Positions 1-5,060 of a stretch of 5,060 nt of DNA are shown here, one piece after another (the stretch's first letter is position 1; the number at the start of each line of letters is the position of its first letter). This stretch comes from Bacteroidetes bacterium UBA955 (GTDB lineage Bacteria > Bacteroidota > Bacteroidia > NS11-12g > UBA955). The notes under the pieces are model-generated. The model worked only from the letters and a program-made list of their open reading frames with translations. It was not told the DNA's origin and did no database searches. The position numbers were made by a program, and so were the translations under genes. The stretch covers positions 6,263 to 11,322 of the forward strand of contig DBCP01000108.1 of the NCBI GenBank assembly GCA_002293105.1, read 5' to 3'.

Positions 1-168
1 TGGTCAACCCTCTACAAACACCCCTACATTGGTCCAGCCAAAGCCAAAATTCTCCATCCCTTCCTTACCCTGTACCCCAATCTGAATCAAGACACTTGGA
101 ATAAAATGCAAGGTTTAAACCCGAGCGATAAAGAAAAAATAGCCCCCTATTTACAATTCACTGACTAA
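1..168 (+). CDS. Helix-hairpin-helix (ComEA-like) DNA-binding protein, C-terminal fragment
   Basis: Frame 1 is open from the window edge to a TAA at 166-168 and gives the last 55 residues of a protein that starts outside the window. The fragment opens with WSTLYKHPYIGPAKAKIL, which has the shape of a helix-hairpin-helix: a helix, a short turn with a glycine (YIG), and a second helix rich in Ala/Lys/Ile. It closes with a segment like the second half of such domains (NPSDKEKIAPYLQFTD). This resembles the tandem HhH repeats of ComEA-like proteins common in Bacteroidota, where the motif binds DNA backbone without sequence specificity. Family-level knowledge links ComEA to DNA uptake, but many Bacteroidota proteins with these repeats have no tested role. 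No terminator hairpin is visible after the stop. The assignment rests on one short domain, so the overall architecture is unknown. Confidence 0.6.
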   Translation, partial: WSTLYKHPYIGPAKAKILHPFLTLYPNLNQDTWNKMQGLNPSDKEKIAPYLQFTD

Positions 169-174
169 GAAAAT

Positions 175-184
175 TGAGCGCTCA
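175..184. other. 10-bp perfect palindrome in the gap before the acyl-CoA dehydrogenase
   Basis: TGAGCGCTCA is a perfect inverted repeat with no spacer. It starts 7 bases after the stop of the HhH gene and lies about 53 bases upstream of the candidate -7 element of the next gene. It could be a half-site pair for a dimeric regulator, but one copy of a 10-mer palindrome is weak evidence and no known operator is recognised. It is not followed by a T-run, so it is not an intrinsic terminator. Confidence 0.2.
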
Positions 185-236
185 CGAACTTGGTCGGAAA
201 TGACATTTCTTAGGATTTTTCATCCCTTTCATTTTC

Positions 237-244
237 TATCTTTG
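237..244 (+). promoter_or_regulatory. Candidate Bacteroidota -7 element for the acyl-CoA dehydrogenase gene
   Basis: TATCTTTG matches the Bacteroidota housekeeping sigma -7 consensus TAnnTTTG exactly and ends 10 bases before the ATG at 255. No TTG stands at the usual 17-23 base spacing upstream, so the -33 part is missing or degenerate. If used, it would give a leader of only a few bases without a Shine-Dalgarno sequence. Confidence 0.4.
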
Positions 245-254
245 TTGTGTAGTT

Positions 255-1400
255 ATGGCAAGTTTTCAAGAAAGCGAAAGTGTGCAAATGGTACGTCAAA
301 CCGTACGAGATTTTGCCGAAAAAAATATCCGTCCCTTTTTGATGGATTGGGACGAGTCACAAACTTTCCCCATTCACATTTTTAAAGCATTGGGAGAATT
401 GGGCTTAATGGGGGTATTGGTTCCTGAGAAGTACAACGGTTCTGGACTCTCCTACTTTGAATATGCCGCCGGCATCGAAGAATTGGCCAAGGTATGTGGT
501 TCTGTTGGTTTGAGCATGGCTGCGCACAATAGTTTGTGTACTGGACATATACTCGCCTTTGGAAACGAAGAACAAAAAATGCGTTGGTTGCCCAAATTGG
601 CTACCGCCGAATGGATTGGTGCTTGGGGTCTTACTGAAGCCAACACCGGATCAGACGCCCTTCGGATGCAATGTACCGCCAAAAAAGATGGCGAATATTG
701 GGTTTTGAACGGCTCAAAAAACTGGATCACACACGGCATCACCGGCGATGTAGCTGTGGTATTGGCTAGAACTGGCGAGTTGCTTGATTCGCGTGGCATT
801 ACAGCATTCGTGGTGGAACGTGGCACCCCAGGCTTCAGAGGAGGCAAAAAAGAAAATAAATTGGGCATGCGCGCCAGTGAAACTGCCGAAATGATCTTTG
901 AAGACTGTCGCATCCATGAAAACCAAATTCTTGGCAATGTTGGCGACGGTTTCATCCAAGCCATGAAAGTATTGGATGGCGGACGTATTTCGATTGCTGC
1001 CCTTTCGTTGGGAATCGCCAAAGGTGCTTTCGAGGCCAGCGTGAAATACGCCCAGGAACGCGAACAATTTGGCAAACCCATCGCCCAATTTCAGGCAATA
1101 GCCTTCAAATTGGCCGACATGGCTACGCGGATCGAGGCCGCTGAGTTACTAACATTGGAAGCCGCCGATCGCAAAAACAAAGGACTCAATATGACCAAAG
1201 AAGGTGCGATGGCAAAATATTACGCCTCAGAGGTGAGCGTATATTGCGCCAATGAAGCTGTGCAAATCTTTGGTGGATACGGATATACAAAAGACTTCCC
1301 CGTTGAAAAATTCTACCGCGATTGCAAACTTTGCACCATCGGTGAAGGCACCAGCGAAATTCAAAAATTGGTGATTTCAAGAAACATCTTGAAAGATTAA
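255..1400 (+). CDS. Acyl-CoA dehydrogenase (short-chain/butyryl-CoA type)
   Basis: This 381-residue FAD enzyme should oxidise an acyl-CoA at the alpha-beta bond to the trans-2-enoyl-CoA, passing electrons to electron-transfer flavoprotein in the cytoplasm. Length and architecture are standard: an N-terminal helical domain (about 1-120), a middle beta domain with the flavin/substrate motif GLTEANTGSD (125-134), and a C-terminal helical domain. The second family signature is intact at 337-356 (QIFGGYGYTKD followed by the K and D positions), and REQFGKPI lies at 269-276. The catalytic base is expected to be Glu364 in GEGTSEIQ, the position used by short- and medium-chain enzymes and not the one used by isovaleryl-CoA dehydrogenase. 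Substrate length cannot be read from the sequence; the EGTSEIQ context favours a butyryl-CoA-like enzyme over glutaryl-CoA dehydrogenase. The ATG at 255 gives the usual N-terminus and has no Shine-Dalgarno sequence, as normal in Bacteroidota. The next gene has its own promoter. Confidence 0.95.
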   Translation: MASFQESESVQMVRQTVRDFAEKNIRPFLMDWDESQTFPIHIFKALGELGLMGVLVPEKYNGSGLSYFEYAAGIEELAKVCGSVGLSMAAHNSLCTGHILAFGNEEQKMRWLPKLATAEWIGAWGLTEANTGSDALRMQCTAKKDGEYWVLNGSKNWITHGITGDVAVVLARTGELLDSRGITAFVVERGTPGFRGGKKENKLGMRASETAEMIFEDCRIHENQILGNVGDGFIQAMKVLDGGRISIAALSLGIAKGAFEASVKYAQEREQFGKPIAQFQAIAFKLADMATRIEAAELLTLEAADRKNKGLNMTKEGAMAKYYASEVSVYCANEAVQIFGGYGYTKDFPVEKFYRDCKLCTIGEGTSEIQKLVISRNILKD

Positions 1401-1406
1401 AATTTC

Positions 1407-1437
1407 TTGCCAATTTGAAAAGAAAAGCGTATTTTTG
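1407..1437 (+). promoter_or_regulatory. rpsU promoter (TTG / TATTTTTG)
   Basis: A -33 type TTG (1407-1409) and a perfect TAnnTTTG -7 element, TATTTTTG (1430-1437), are separated by 20 bases, within the spacing usual for Bacteroidota sigma-70-class promoters. The -7 element ends 21 bases before the rpsU ATG, so the leader should be about 15 bases and A/T-rich. The promoter lies wholly in the 58-base gap after the acyl-CoA dehydrogenase, so rpsU can be expressed independently of it. Confidence 0.65.
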
Positions 1438-1458
1438 TGACCCAAAATAAAATTTAAC

Positions 1459-1656
1459 ATGCTTGTAATTAACGTAAAAGAAAACGATTCGCTCGAAAAA
1501 GCTTTGAAGAAGTTCAAGAAGAAGTTCGAAAAAACTGGTGTTGTAAAAGAACTTCGCGCTCGTCAAGCTTTCGAAAAGCCCTGTATCACCAAGCGTATGC
1601 AGAAAATTCGTGCGGCTTACAAACAGCAAATGCAAATCGCTGACGTAGAAGGATAA
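1459..1656 (+). CDS. rpsU: 30S ribosomal protein bS21
   Basis: The 65-residue, strongly basic product is bS21, which binds late to the 30S platform near the 3' end of 16S rRNA. It shows the family pattern: a start MLVINVKEND, the Lys-rich helix KALKKFKKKFEKTG (14-27), the core RARQAFEKP (33-41), and a basic tail. Length matches the roughly 64-residue bS21 of Bacteroidota. Tyr54 lies in RAAYKQQ. As I recall, Tyr54 of Flavobacterium johnsoniae bS21 helps hide the anti-Shine-Dalgarno sequence, which explains why that phylum ignores Shine-Dalgarno sites. The leader here (cccaaaataaaatttaac) has no GGAGG-like stretch, although rpsU of flavobacteria is reported to keep a strong one for autoregulation. 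The gene is monocistronic by appearance, flanked by its own promoter and an intrinsic terminator. High expression is expected. Confidence 0.97.
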   Translation: MLVINVKENDSLEKALKKFKKKFEKTGVVKELRARQAFEKPCITKRMQKIRAAYKQQMQIADVEG

Positions 1657-1679
1657 TTCTACCCAGTTGAAAGATATTG

Positions 1680-1705
1680 AAGCCACCCTTTGGGTGGCTT
1701 TTTTT
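1680..1705 (+). terminator. Intrinsic terminator of rpsU
   Basis: AAGCCACCC and GGGTGGCTT pair as a perfect 9-bp stem around a TTT loop, followed directly by a T-run through 1705. It begins 23 bases after the rpsU stop. Read on the other strand, the stem is preceded by an A-run but followed by CAATATC, so it would terminate the convergent - strand operon only weakly. Confidence 0.9.
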
Positions 1706-1741
1706 GTTATCCGACATTCACTCGCAACCCATCGCCCAACC

Positions 1742-2608
1742 CTATTTCCGGGGATGCAAAGCGTGAATCTGCTTTAACTTCTCAAAAGAATTCTTGGTAT
1801 ACACTTGGGTGGCCGACAAATTCGCATGGCCCAAAATGTCTTTAATCGCCAATAAATTGGCGCCATTGTTCAACATGTGTGTTGCAAAACTGTGTCGCAA
1901 AACGTGCGGACTCGTCTTTGCGGCGTGTGAAAACAACTTCAAATAGTGATTCACCAAGCGATACACGTACACCGGGTATAACGGCTTACCCTTGTCAGTA
2001 ACAAACAAATGGACATGGGTATGTCCCACCAAATAAACCTTCAACCAATCCACCATTTCAGGATGCATAGGAATGATGCGCTCTTTATTCCGTTTACCCA
2101 ACACACGCAGCGAATTGCGATGAAAATCAATATCACCCACCTTCAACCCAATTAACTCGCTCAAACGCATCCCTGTGGTGTATAAAAGCAACAACAGCAA
2201 TCGGTCACGATCGCCATGTTCCACCTCGTTCCATGGAAAGCGCGCAAATAGATTGTGAAGATCCGCAGCCGGTATGTCTTTCACCAAGACCTTGGGCATT
2301 TTGGGTAGGATGATCTTACTCATCGGATCTATTTTCAACTCGCCTTGCTTCCGCAAATACTTAAACCAACCGCGCACGCTGGAAACCTTCCGGTGAACCG
2401 AACGAGGTGTAAGGCCATTCTGCAGCAACATCGCCATGAAACCCCGAATATGTATGGGTTTGCAATCCACCAAAGCAGTCACGTACTGGGTGGCCAAAAA
2501 ATCTGTAAACTGAAACAAGTCTCCGCTGTAGGCAGAAACGGTATGAACCGACATGCGTTTTGTTTTGGCGATGTAATCCAAAAACTGCTTACGCTGCGAT
2601 TCAATCAT
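1742..2608 (-). CDS. xerC: Site-specific tyrosine recombinase, XerC/XerD type
   Basis: The 288-residue product has the size and layout of chromosomal Xer recombinases, which resolve chromosome dimers at dif during division. Residues 1-90 form the SAM-like core-binding domain (VHTVSAYSGDLFQF; SVHRKVSSVRGWFKYL). Residues about 110-288 form the catalytic domain with the full active-site set: Arg148 (TGMRLSEL), Lys172 (LGKRNKER), His235 and Arg238 (HVLRHSFATHML), His261 (LGHANLSATQ) and nucleophile Tyr270 (QVYT). The C-terminus EKLKQIHALHPRK matches the Xer tail involved in partner contact, with Lys272 where His is common. XerC versus XerD cannot be settled from this copy alone; the symbol follows usual naming for the copy next to rpsU. 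It starts 11 bases after the ridA-like stop without a Shine-Dalgarno sequence and is last in a - strand operon converging on rpsU. No phage or integron genes are nearby, so a housekeeping role is favoured. Confidence 0.9.
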   Translation of the reverse strand: MIESQRKQFLDYIAKTKRMSVHTVSAYSGDLFQFTDFLATQYVTALVDCKPIHIRGFMAMLLQNGLTPRSVHRKVSSVRGWFKYLRKQGELKIDPMSKIILPKMPKVLVKDIPAADLHNLFARFPWNEVEHGDRDRLLLLLLYTTGMRLSELIGLKVGDIDFHRNSLRVLGKRNKERIIPMHPEMVDWLKVYLVGHTHVHLFVTDKGKPLYPVYVYRLVNHYLKLFSHAAKTSPHVLRHSFATHMLNNGANLLAIKDILGHANLSATQVYTKNSFEKLKQIHALHPRK

Positions 2609-2619
2609 GGCGCGATCAA

Positions 2620-3039
2620 TTAATCGATGGTAGCCAGAACCTTCAACTCAATACCGATCGGGGTTGGCAAGCAATTGATCTCCAATGTGGTTCTGCATGG
2701 AGGATTTTCACCGAAATACTCAGCCCACAAACGATTATAAATGGGGAAATCATCCTTCATGTTGGTCAAAAATACCGTTACATCTACAATTCGATCCCAA
2801 CTACTGCCCGCATCTTCCAAAATCCAACGCACGTTCTGAAAAACGCTTCTGCACTGCAATTCGATATCGTAGCTCACAATTTCACCGGTTTCATTCAATT
2901 CCACTCCGGGAATTTTCTTGGTACCCTTTTCTCTCGGACCCACCCCACTCAAAAACAACAAATTTCCCACCCGTTTTGCATGGGGATACAAACCCACTGG
3001 TTCTGGGGCTTTACCACTGTTAATGCTCTGATCAGACAT
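2620..3039 (-). CDS. RidA-family (YjgF/UK114) deaminase, 2-aminomuconate deaminase-like
   Basis: The 139-residue product belongs to the RidA/YjgF family of small trimeric proteins that hydrolyse reactive enamines and imines, releasing ammonia. Residues equivalent to those important in E. coli RidA are present: Tyr18 (EPVGLYPHA), Arg116 (PPCRTTLEI) and Glu131 (GIELKV), spaced as in E. coli (Arg to Glu 15). The protein is about ten residues longer than E. coli RidA, mainly through a loop around 37-58 (PREKGTKKIPGVELNETG). That loop, together with GKAPEPVG at 9-16 and VDVTVFLTNMKDDF at 85-98, resembles proteins annotated as 2-aminomuconate deaminase in kynurenine/tryptophan degradation. No other gene of that pathway is visible, so the substrate is an inference; generic imine detoxification remains possible. 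It lies 9 bases after the WD40 gene and 11 before the Xer gene, suggesting cotranscription. No signal peptide; cytosolic. Confidence 0.85.
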   Translation of the reverse strand: MSDQSINSGKAPEPVGLYPHAKRVGNLLFLSGVGPREKGTKKIPGVELNETGEIVSYDIELQCRSVFQNVRWILEDAGSSWDRIVDVTVFLTNMKDDFPIYNRLWAEYFGENPPCRTTLEINCLPTPIGIELKVLATID

Positions 3040-3048
3040 AATGCAAAG

Positions 3049-4371
3049 TTAGCGCTTTGGAGCGGGTTTTGGCGTTGGCTTCGCACCTGGCGTAGCCGAT
3101 TTAATAGGTTCAGGCTTCACAGGCTTGGGCTTTGCCATATGCCAAATTGGAGGTGTGCTATAAACCAATGCTCCGTACGTACTTCCCTGAGCGACCATTT
3201 TACCTGCCACAATCATTCGCTTCATATTGGGCGTAAACACCGCTTCACGAGCCGCAGTAATCAAATTCTTTTGAACCGATACACAAATGCCGGTATTGGC
3301 ATCCCAAACACGCACTTCCCCATCGTTTCCTGTAGAAACCAAATATTGATCATTGCGAGAAAAACTAACTGAGTTTACCTTCCAACCGTGTCCCACCAAT
3401 GTTTTTAGAGGCTTACCTGTTGCGATGTCCCAGATTACAACAACCTTATCATTACCCCCCGTCACCAACAAGCGCTTGCTGTTGGAGATTGCAAGGCAGT
3501 TCACTGGCATGATATGAACTCCCGCAAAACGCTGGTACACTTTCCCTGTAAAATCAATGGATTCCACGTCATTATTGCTATTATTGGCGATATAAAACGT
3601 TTTGCCATTTGGAGCCGTAATCAAATCGTTTACTGGCTTTCCATAGGTATAAAAACGCGGTTTCTGGTTATTGGTTGGCGTTGCTACATCATACAATCGA
3701 ATGGTCCCATCTGCAGACGATGTCATGGCGAACTTACCAGACGCATCAAATTCAACCGCTGTAATGGCATCTTTGTGATCCATGGTTTGAAACTTCAACG
3801 CACCCGTGGCCAAATCAACCACGCGCAAGGAAAAATCTTTAGAACCACTCGCCAACATGGTGCTTTGCGCATCAAATGCCAAGCATGTTACCGCACCATT
3901 GTGGCCTGCAAACGTCTGGACAAGTTTGAACACGCCATTGCTATCCAAAGAATACAATAAAACCTTTCTATCCCAACCCCCGGTTGCAACCCACTTACCG
4001 TTGGGTGATATTGCGGCGGATTCTGTGGATGAGGTATGCCCCATCAATTTTTCTTGCAATGCAAAAATGGTATCCGTGTGCAAAATCACAGGCAAATTCG
4101 CCACCACCGCAGAATCTACCAAAGCCGTATCACCCGGCGTACCCGTAACAGCAGATTTCGGTATCCTATTGTCGGAATTGGCACCTTTACCAACGGGTCC
4201 ATTTGCGGGGGTTCCTGGCTTGCCAGCTCCACCTGGCTTGACCGTGGTTGACTGCTTGGCGGCGGGCTGTTTCGTTTGGGCCACCAAGTGGTTCAATGAT
4301 GCGCCGGCTGCCCATAACAATGCGCTGGCTATCAATGGTTTATTACGCAAAAAAATCGAAATCATTTTCAT
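3049..4371 (-). CDS. Secreted WD40-repeat seven-bladed propeller protein of unknown function
   Basis: The 440-residue product begins with a signal peptide: MKMISIFLRNK, then a hydrophobic stretch (about 12-30) and a plausible cleavage after Ala31. There is no lipobox cysteine. A low-complexity Pro/Gly/Lys/Ala segment follows (32-80). WD40-type repeats fill about 107-405: clear blades at 107-141, 151-190, 195-229, 279-318 and 322-361 (with GH, SGSKD/TGGND and WD/YD/VD features), plus degenerate ones near 237-273 and 364-405, giving seven. The tail 413-440 is almost all Lys and Pro. No type IX secretion C-terminal domain is recognisable, so periplasmic retention is more likely than surface export. 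Such propellers usually act as binding scaffolds; partner and role are unknown. The ATG at 4371 places the signal peptide correctly; a second ATG two codons on is an alternative. First gene of the tight trio with the RidA-like and Xer genes. Confidence 0.85.
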   Translation of the reverse strand: MKMISIFLRNKPLIASALLWAAGASLNHLVAQTKQPAAKQSTTVKPGGAGKPGTPANGPVGKGANSDNRIPKSAVTGTPGDTALVDSAVVANLPVILHTDTIFALQEKLMGHTSSTESAAISPNGKWVATGGWDRKVLLYSLDSNGVFKLVQTFAGHNGAVTCLAFDAQSTMLASGSKDFSLRVVDLATGALKFQTMDHKDAITAVEFDASGKFAMTSSADGTIRLYDVATPTNNQKPRFYTYGKPVNDLITAPNGKTFYIANNSNNDVESIDFTGKVYQRFAGVHIMPVNCLAISNSKRLLVTGGNDKVVVIWDIATGKPLKTLVGHGWKVNSVSFSRNDQYLVSTGNDGEVRVWDANTGICVSVQKNLITAAREAVFTPNMKRMIVAGKMVAQGSTYGALVYSTPPIWHMAKPKPVKPEPIKSATPGAKPTPKPAPKR

Positions 4372-4394
4372 AGGGTTGGAGTACGGCTTTTCAT
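4368..4394 (-). other. 8-codon upstream open frame overlapping the WD40 start (ATGA)
   Basis: On the - strand an ATG at 4394-4392 opens a frame encoding MKSRTPTL. It ends at a TGA that shares ATGA with the WD40 start codon. This geometry would allow stop-restart translational coupling. It matters only if the transcript begins upstream of 4394, for example by read-through from the saccharopine gene, because the nearby -7 element would place a start site very close to this ATG. It may be chance. Confidence 0.2.
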
Positions 4395-4396
4395 AT

Positions 4397-4404
4397 CAAA
4401 ATTA
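4397..4404 (-). promoter_or_regulatory. Candidate -7 element for the WD40-RidA-Xer operon
   Basis: Read on the - strand, TAATTTTG fits the Bacteroidota TAnnTTTG consensus exactly and ends 25 bases before the WD40 ATG. No TTG is found at the expected -33 distance, so the promoter is incomplete or depends on an activator. Its position in the only sizeable gap of the - strand cluster supports it as an internal start of transcription. Confidence 0.35.
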
Positions 4405-4431
4405 ACGCCAAACCCCCTTCGATGGATGCTG

Positions 4432-4440
4432 TGTGGATAA
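4432..4440 (-). other. Single perfect DnaA-box 9-mer
   Basis: The - strand reads TTATCCACA, identical to the classical DnaA box, in the 74-base gap between the saccharopine gene stop and the WD40 start, about 27 bases upstream of the candidate -7 element. It is alone: no second box, AT-rich unwinding stretch or dnaA/dnaN genes are seen, so this is not an origin. It could be a DnaA regulatory or titration site, or chance. Confidence 0.3.
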
Positions 4441-4445
4441 TTGAC

Positions 4446-5060
4446 TTATGCCAAGTACTCTTTGAATACAATTCCTTGACCCTCTAGCTTCCGAAGAATG
4501 GGTGAATACCATGATTTATCAAACGGCACAACGGCTCCAACGCCACTCGCCATGCCTTCCAAAAAAGTTTCCACACCCATCGCCAAGGGCAATCCTACAG
4601 TTTTAGCCATCGCCGTGCGATCTCCCCCTTCACCCTTTACTTGCAACACCGAATACCAACGTTTTCGTTGATGATCAATATCCACCAAATCAAACTTATG
4701 AACCATCACCACCTCGTCTTTATCGAGCGCACCCAACTTCCATCGATCCAATAAAATCGCCTCCAAGATTTGGGCCGATGTTTTACCAGCAACCACCAAA
4801 TCAAATGCCCCCTCGTCTAAACGCAAGAATTTCACGTACTCACCCAAACCCATCGTCTCATCATCAGACTCAAGCGATGCAAACCAATCTTGCGTATTGC
4901 CGTACCCTGTGCGATCAATAAACCAATCGTTCACTGTTGCCCAATTGCCCACTCGCAGAGGTTCTGTAAATCCCAGCGCCACCAAAAGGGCCCATGCCTT
5001 GCAGTAACCTCTCCGACGCAATGTCCCCCGAAGCAGTGTGCGCGATGATTCAAGGCCATA
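4446..5060 (-). CDS. Saccharopine dehydrogenase-type protein, C-terminal part
   Basis: The frame is open from the right window edge to a TAA at 4448-4446 and gives 204 residues; the N-terminal NAD(P)-binding Rossmann domain lies outside the window. A TTG at 5021-5019 is only an internal leucine codon: the frame continues upstream through it with YGLESSRTLLRGTLRRRG, a conserved stretch of the catalytic domain of LYS9-type saccharopine dehydrogenases. Later segments agree: VVMVHKFDLVD, the motif TAMAKTVGLPLAMG, and the closing LRKLEGQGIVFKEYLA. These enzymes interconvert saccharopine with glutamate plus aminoadipate semialdehyde (lysine metabolism). Bacteroidota homologues are more likely catabolic, and related carboxynorspermidine dehydrogenases share the fold, so the substrate is not fixed. 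It is the upstream neighbour of the WD40-RidA-Xer trio on the same strand, 74 bases away, with no terminator hairpin seen between them, so read-through is possible. Confidence 0.85.
   Translation of the reverse strand, partial: YGLESSRTLLRGTLRRRGYCKAWALLVALGFTEPLRVGNWATVNDWFIDRTGYGNTQDWFASLESDDETMGLGEYVKFLRLDEGAFDLVVAGKTSAQILEAILLDRWKLGALDKDEVVMVHKFDLVDIDHQRKRWYSVLQVKGEGGDRTAMAKTVGLPLAMGVETFLEGMASGVGAVVPFDKSWYSPILRKLEGQGIVFKEYLA

Noticed and set aside
200..385. + strand 61-codon frame overlapping the acyl-CoA dehydrogenase start
   Set aside because: It begins upstream of the candidate -7 element, is out of frame with a clear enzyme N-terminus, and shows no domain.
452..1081. - strand open frame of 209 codons inside the acyl-CoA dehydrogenase gene
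   Set aside because: It lies opposite conserved catalytic-domain codons and has no family resemblance.
1742..2608. Xer gene as an integrase of a mobile element
   Set aside because: Size and tail match chromosomal Xer proteins, and no phage, transposon, tRNA attachment site or flanking repeats are visible.
2560..3372. Long + strand open frame (270 codons) antisense to the Xer, RidA-like and WD40 genes
   Set aside because: It crosses three well-supported genes on the opposite strand, and its translation is rich in Arg/His/Ser/Trp/Phe with no recognisable domain, which is typical of a shadow frame.
1742..4371. WD40-RidA-Xer trio as a defence or other novel system
   Set aside because: No nuclease, toxin, NTPase or membrane effector is present. 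The Xer and RidA-like proteins look housekeeping or metabolic, and the WD40 protein is exported.
3806..4405. + strand open frame of 199 codons antisense to the WD40 gene
   Set aside because: It mirrors the signal peptide and low-complexity region of the WD40 protein, with no domain of its own and no plausible promoter.
4432..4440. Replication origin
   Set aside because: Only one DnaA box is present, with no cluster, AT-rich unwinding region or origin-associated genes.
4446..5021. Saccharopine-type gene as a complete 191-residue protein starting at a TTG
   Set aside because: The same frame continues upstream to the window edge with family-conserved residues (RTLLRGT), so the TTG is an internal leucine and the gene is cut by the window.

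Overview
The window looks like ordinary chromosomal DNA from a member of the Bacteroidota. Three things point there. The start regions that could be examined lack a GGAGG-type Shine-Dalgarno sequence. Several intergenic gaps carry the Bacteroidota -7 promoter element TAnnTTTG. The gene set also fits: an acyl-CoA dehydrogenase next to a 65-residue bS21 gene, with a Xer recombinase alongside. I cannot place it below phylum or class level. Base composition is moderate and even, and there is no sign of a phage, insertion sequence, CRISPR array, rRNA or tRNA.

Layout. The left third reads on the + strand: the 3' end of a helix-hairpin-helix protein gene (1-168), an acyl-CoA dehydrogenase (255-1400), and rpsU (1459-1656), which has its own well-formed promoter (1407-1437) and an intrinsic terminator (1680-1705). 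The right two thirds read on the - strand and converge on that terminator. In transcription order they are: the C-terminal part of a saccharopine dehydrogenase-type gene (running off the right edge, ending at 4446), a secreted seven-bladed WD40 propeller protein (4371-3049), a RidA-family deaminase most like 2-aminomuconate deaminases (3039-2620), and a XerC/D-type tyrosine recombinase (2608-1742). The last three are separated by only 9 and 11 bases and probably form one transcription unit. A 74-base gap separates them from the saccharopine gene. That gap holds a -7 element, one perfect DnaA-box 9-mer and an 8-codon open frame whose stop overlaps the WD40 start (ATGA).

Function. The window mixes fatty-acid or branched-chain acyl-CoA oxidation, lysine or related amino-acid metabolism, reactive imine/enamine removal, translation (bS21) and chromosome dimer resolution. 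The saccharopine and RidA genes may share a theme of amino-acid catabolism. The Xer gene looks like a passenger at the operon end. No stretch over 300 bases lacks a gene. I found no convincing undescribed system. The points most worth a second look are the rpsU leader without a Shine-Dalgarno sequence, the convergent rpsU/xer arrangement, the secreted WD40 protein with Pro/Lys-rich tails, and the small signals in the gap upstream of it.
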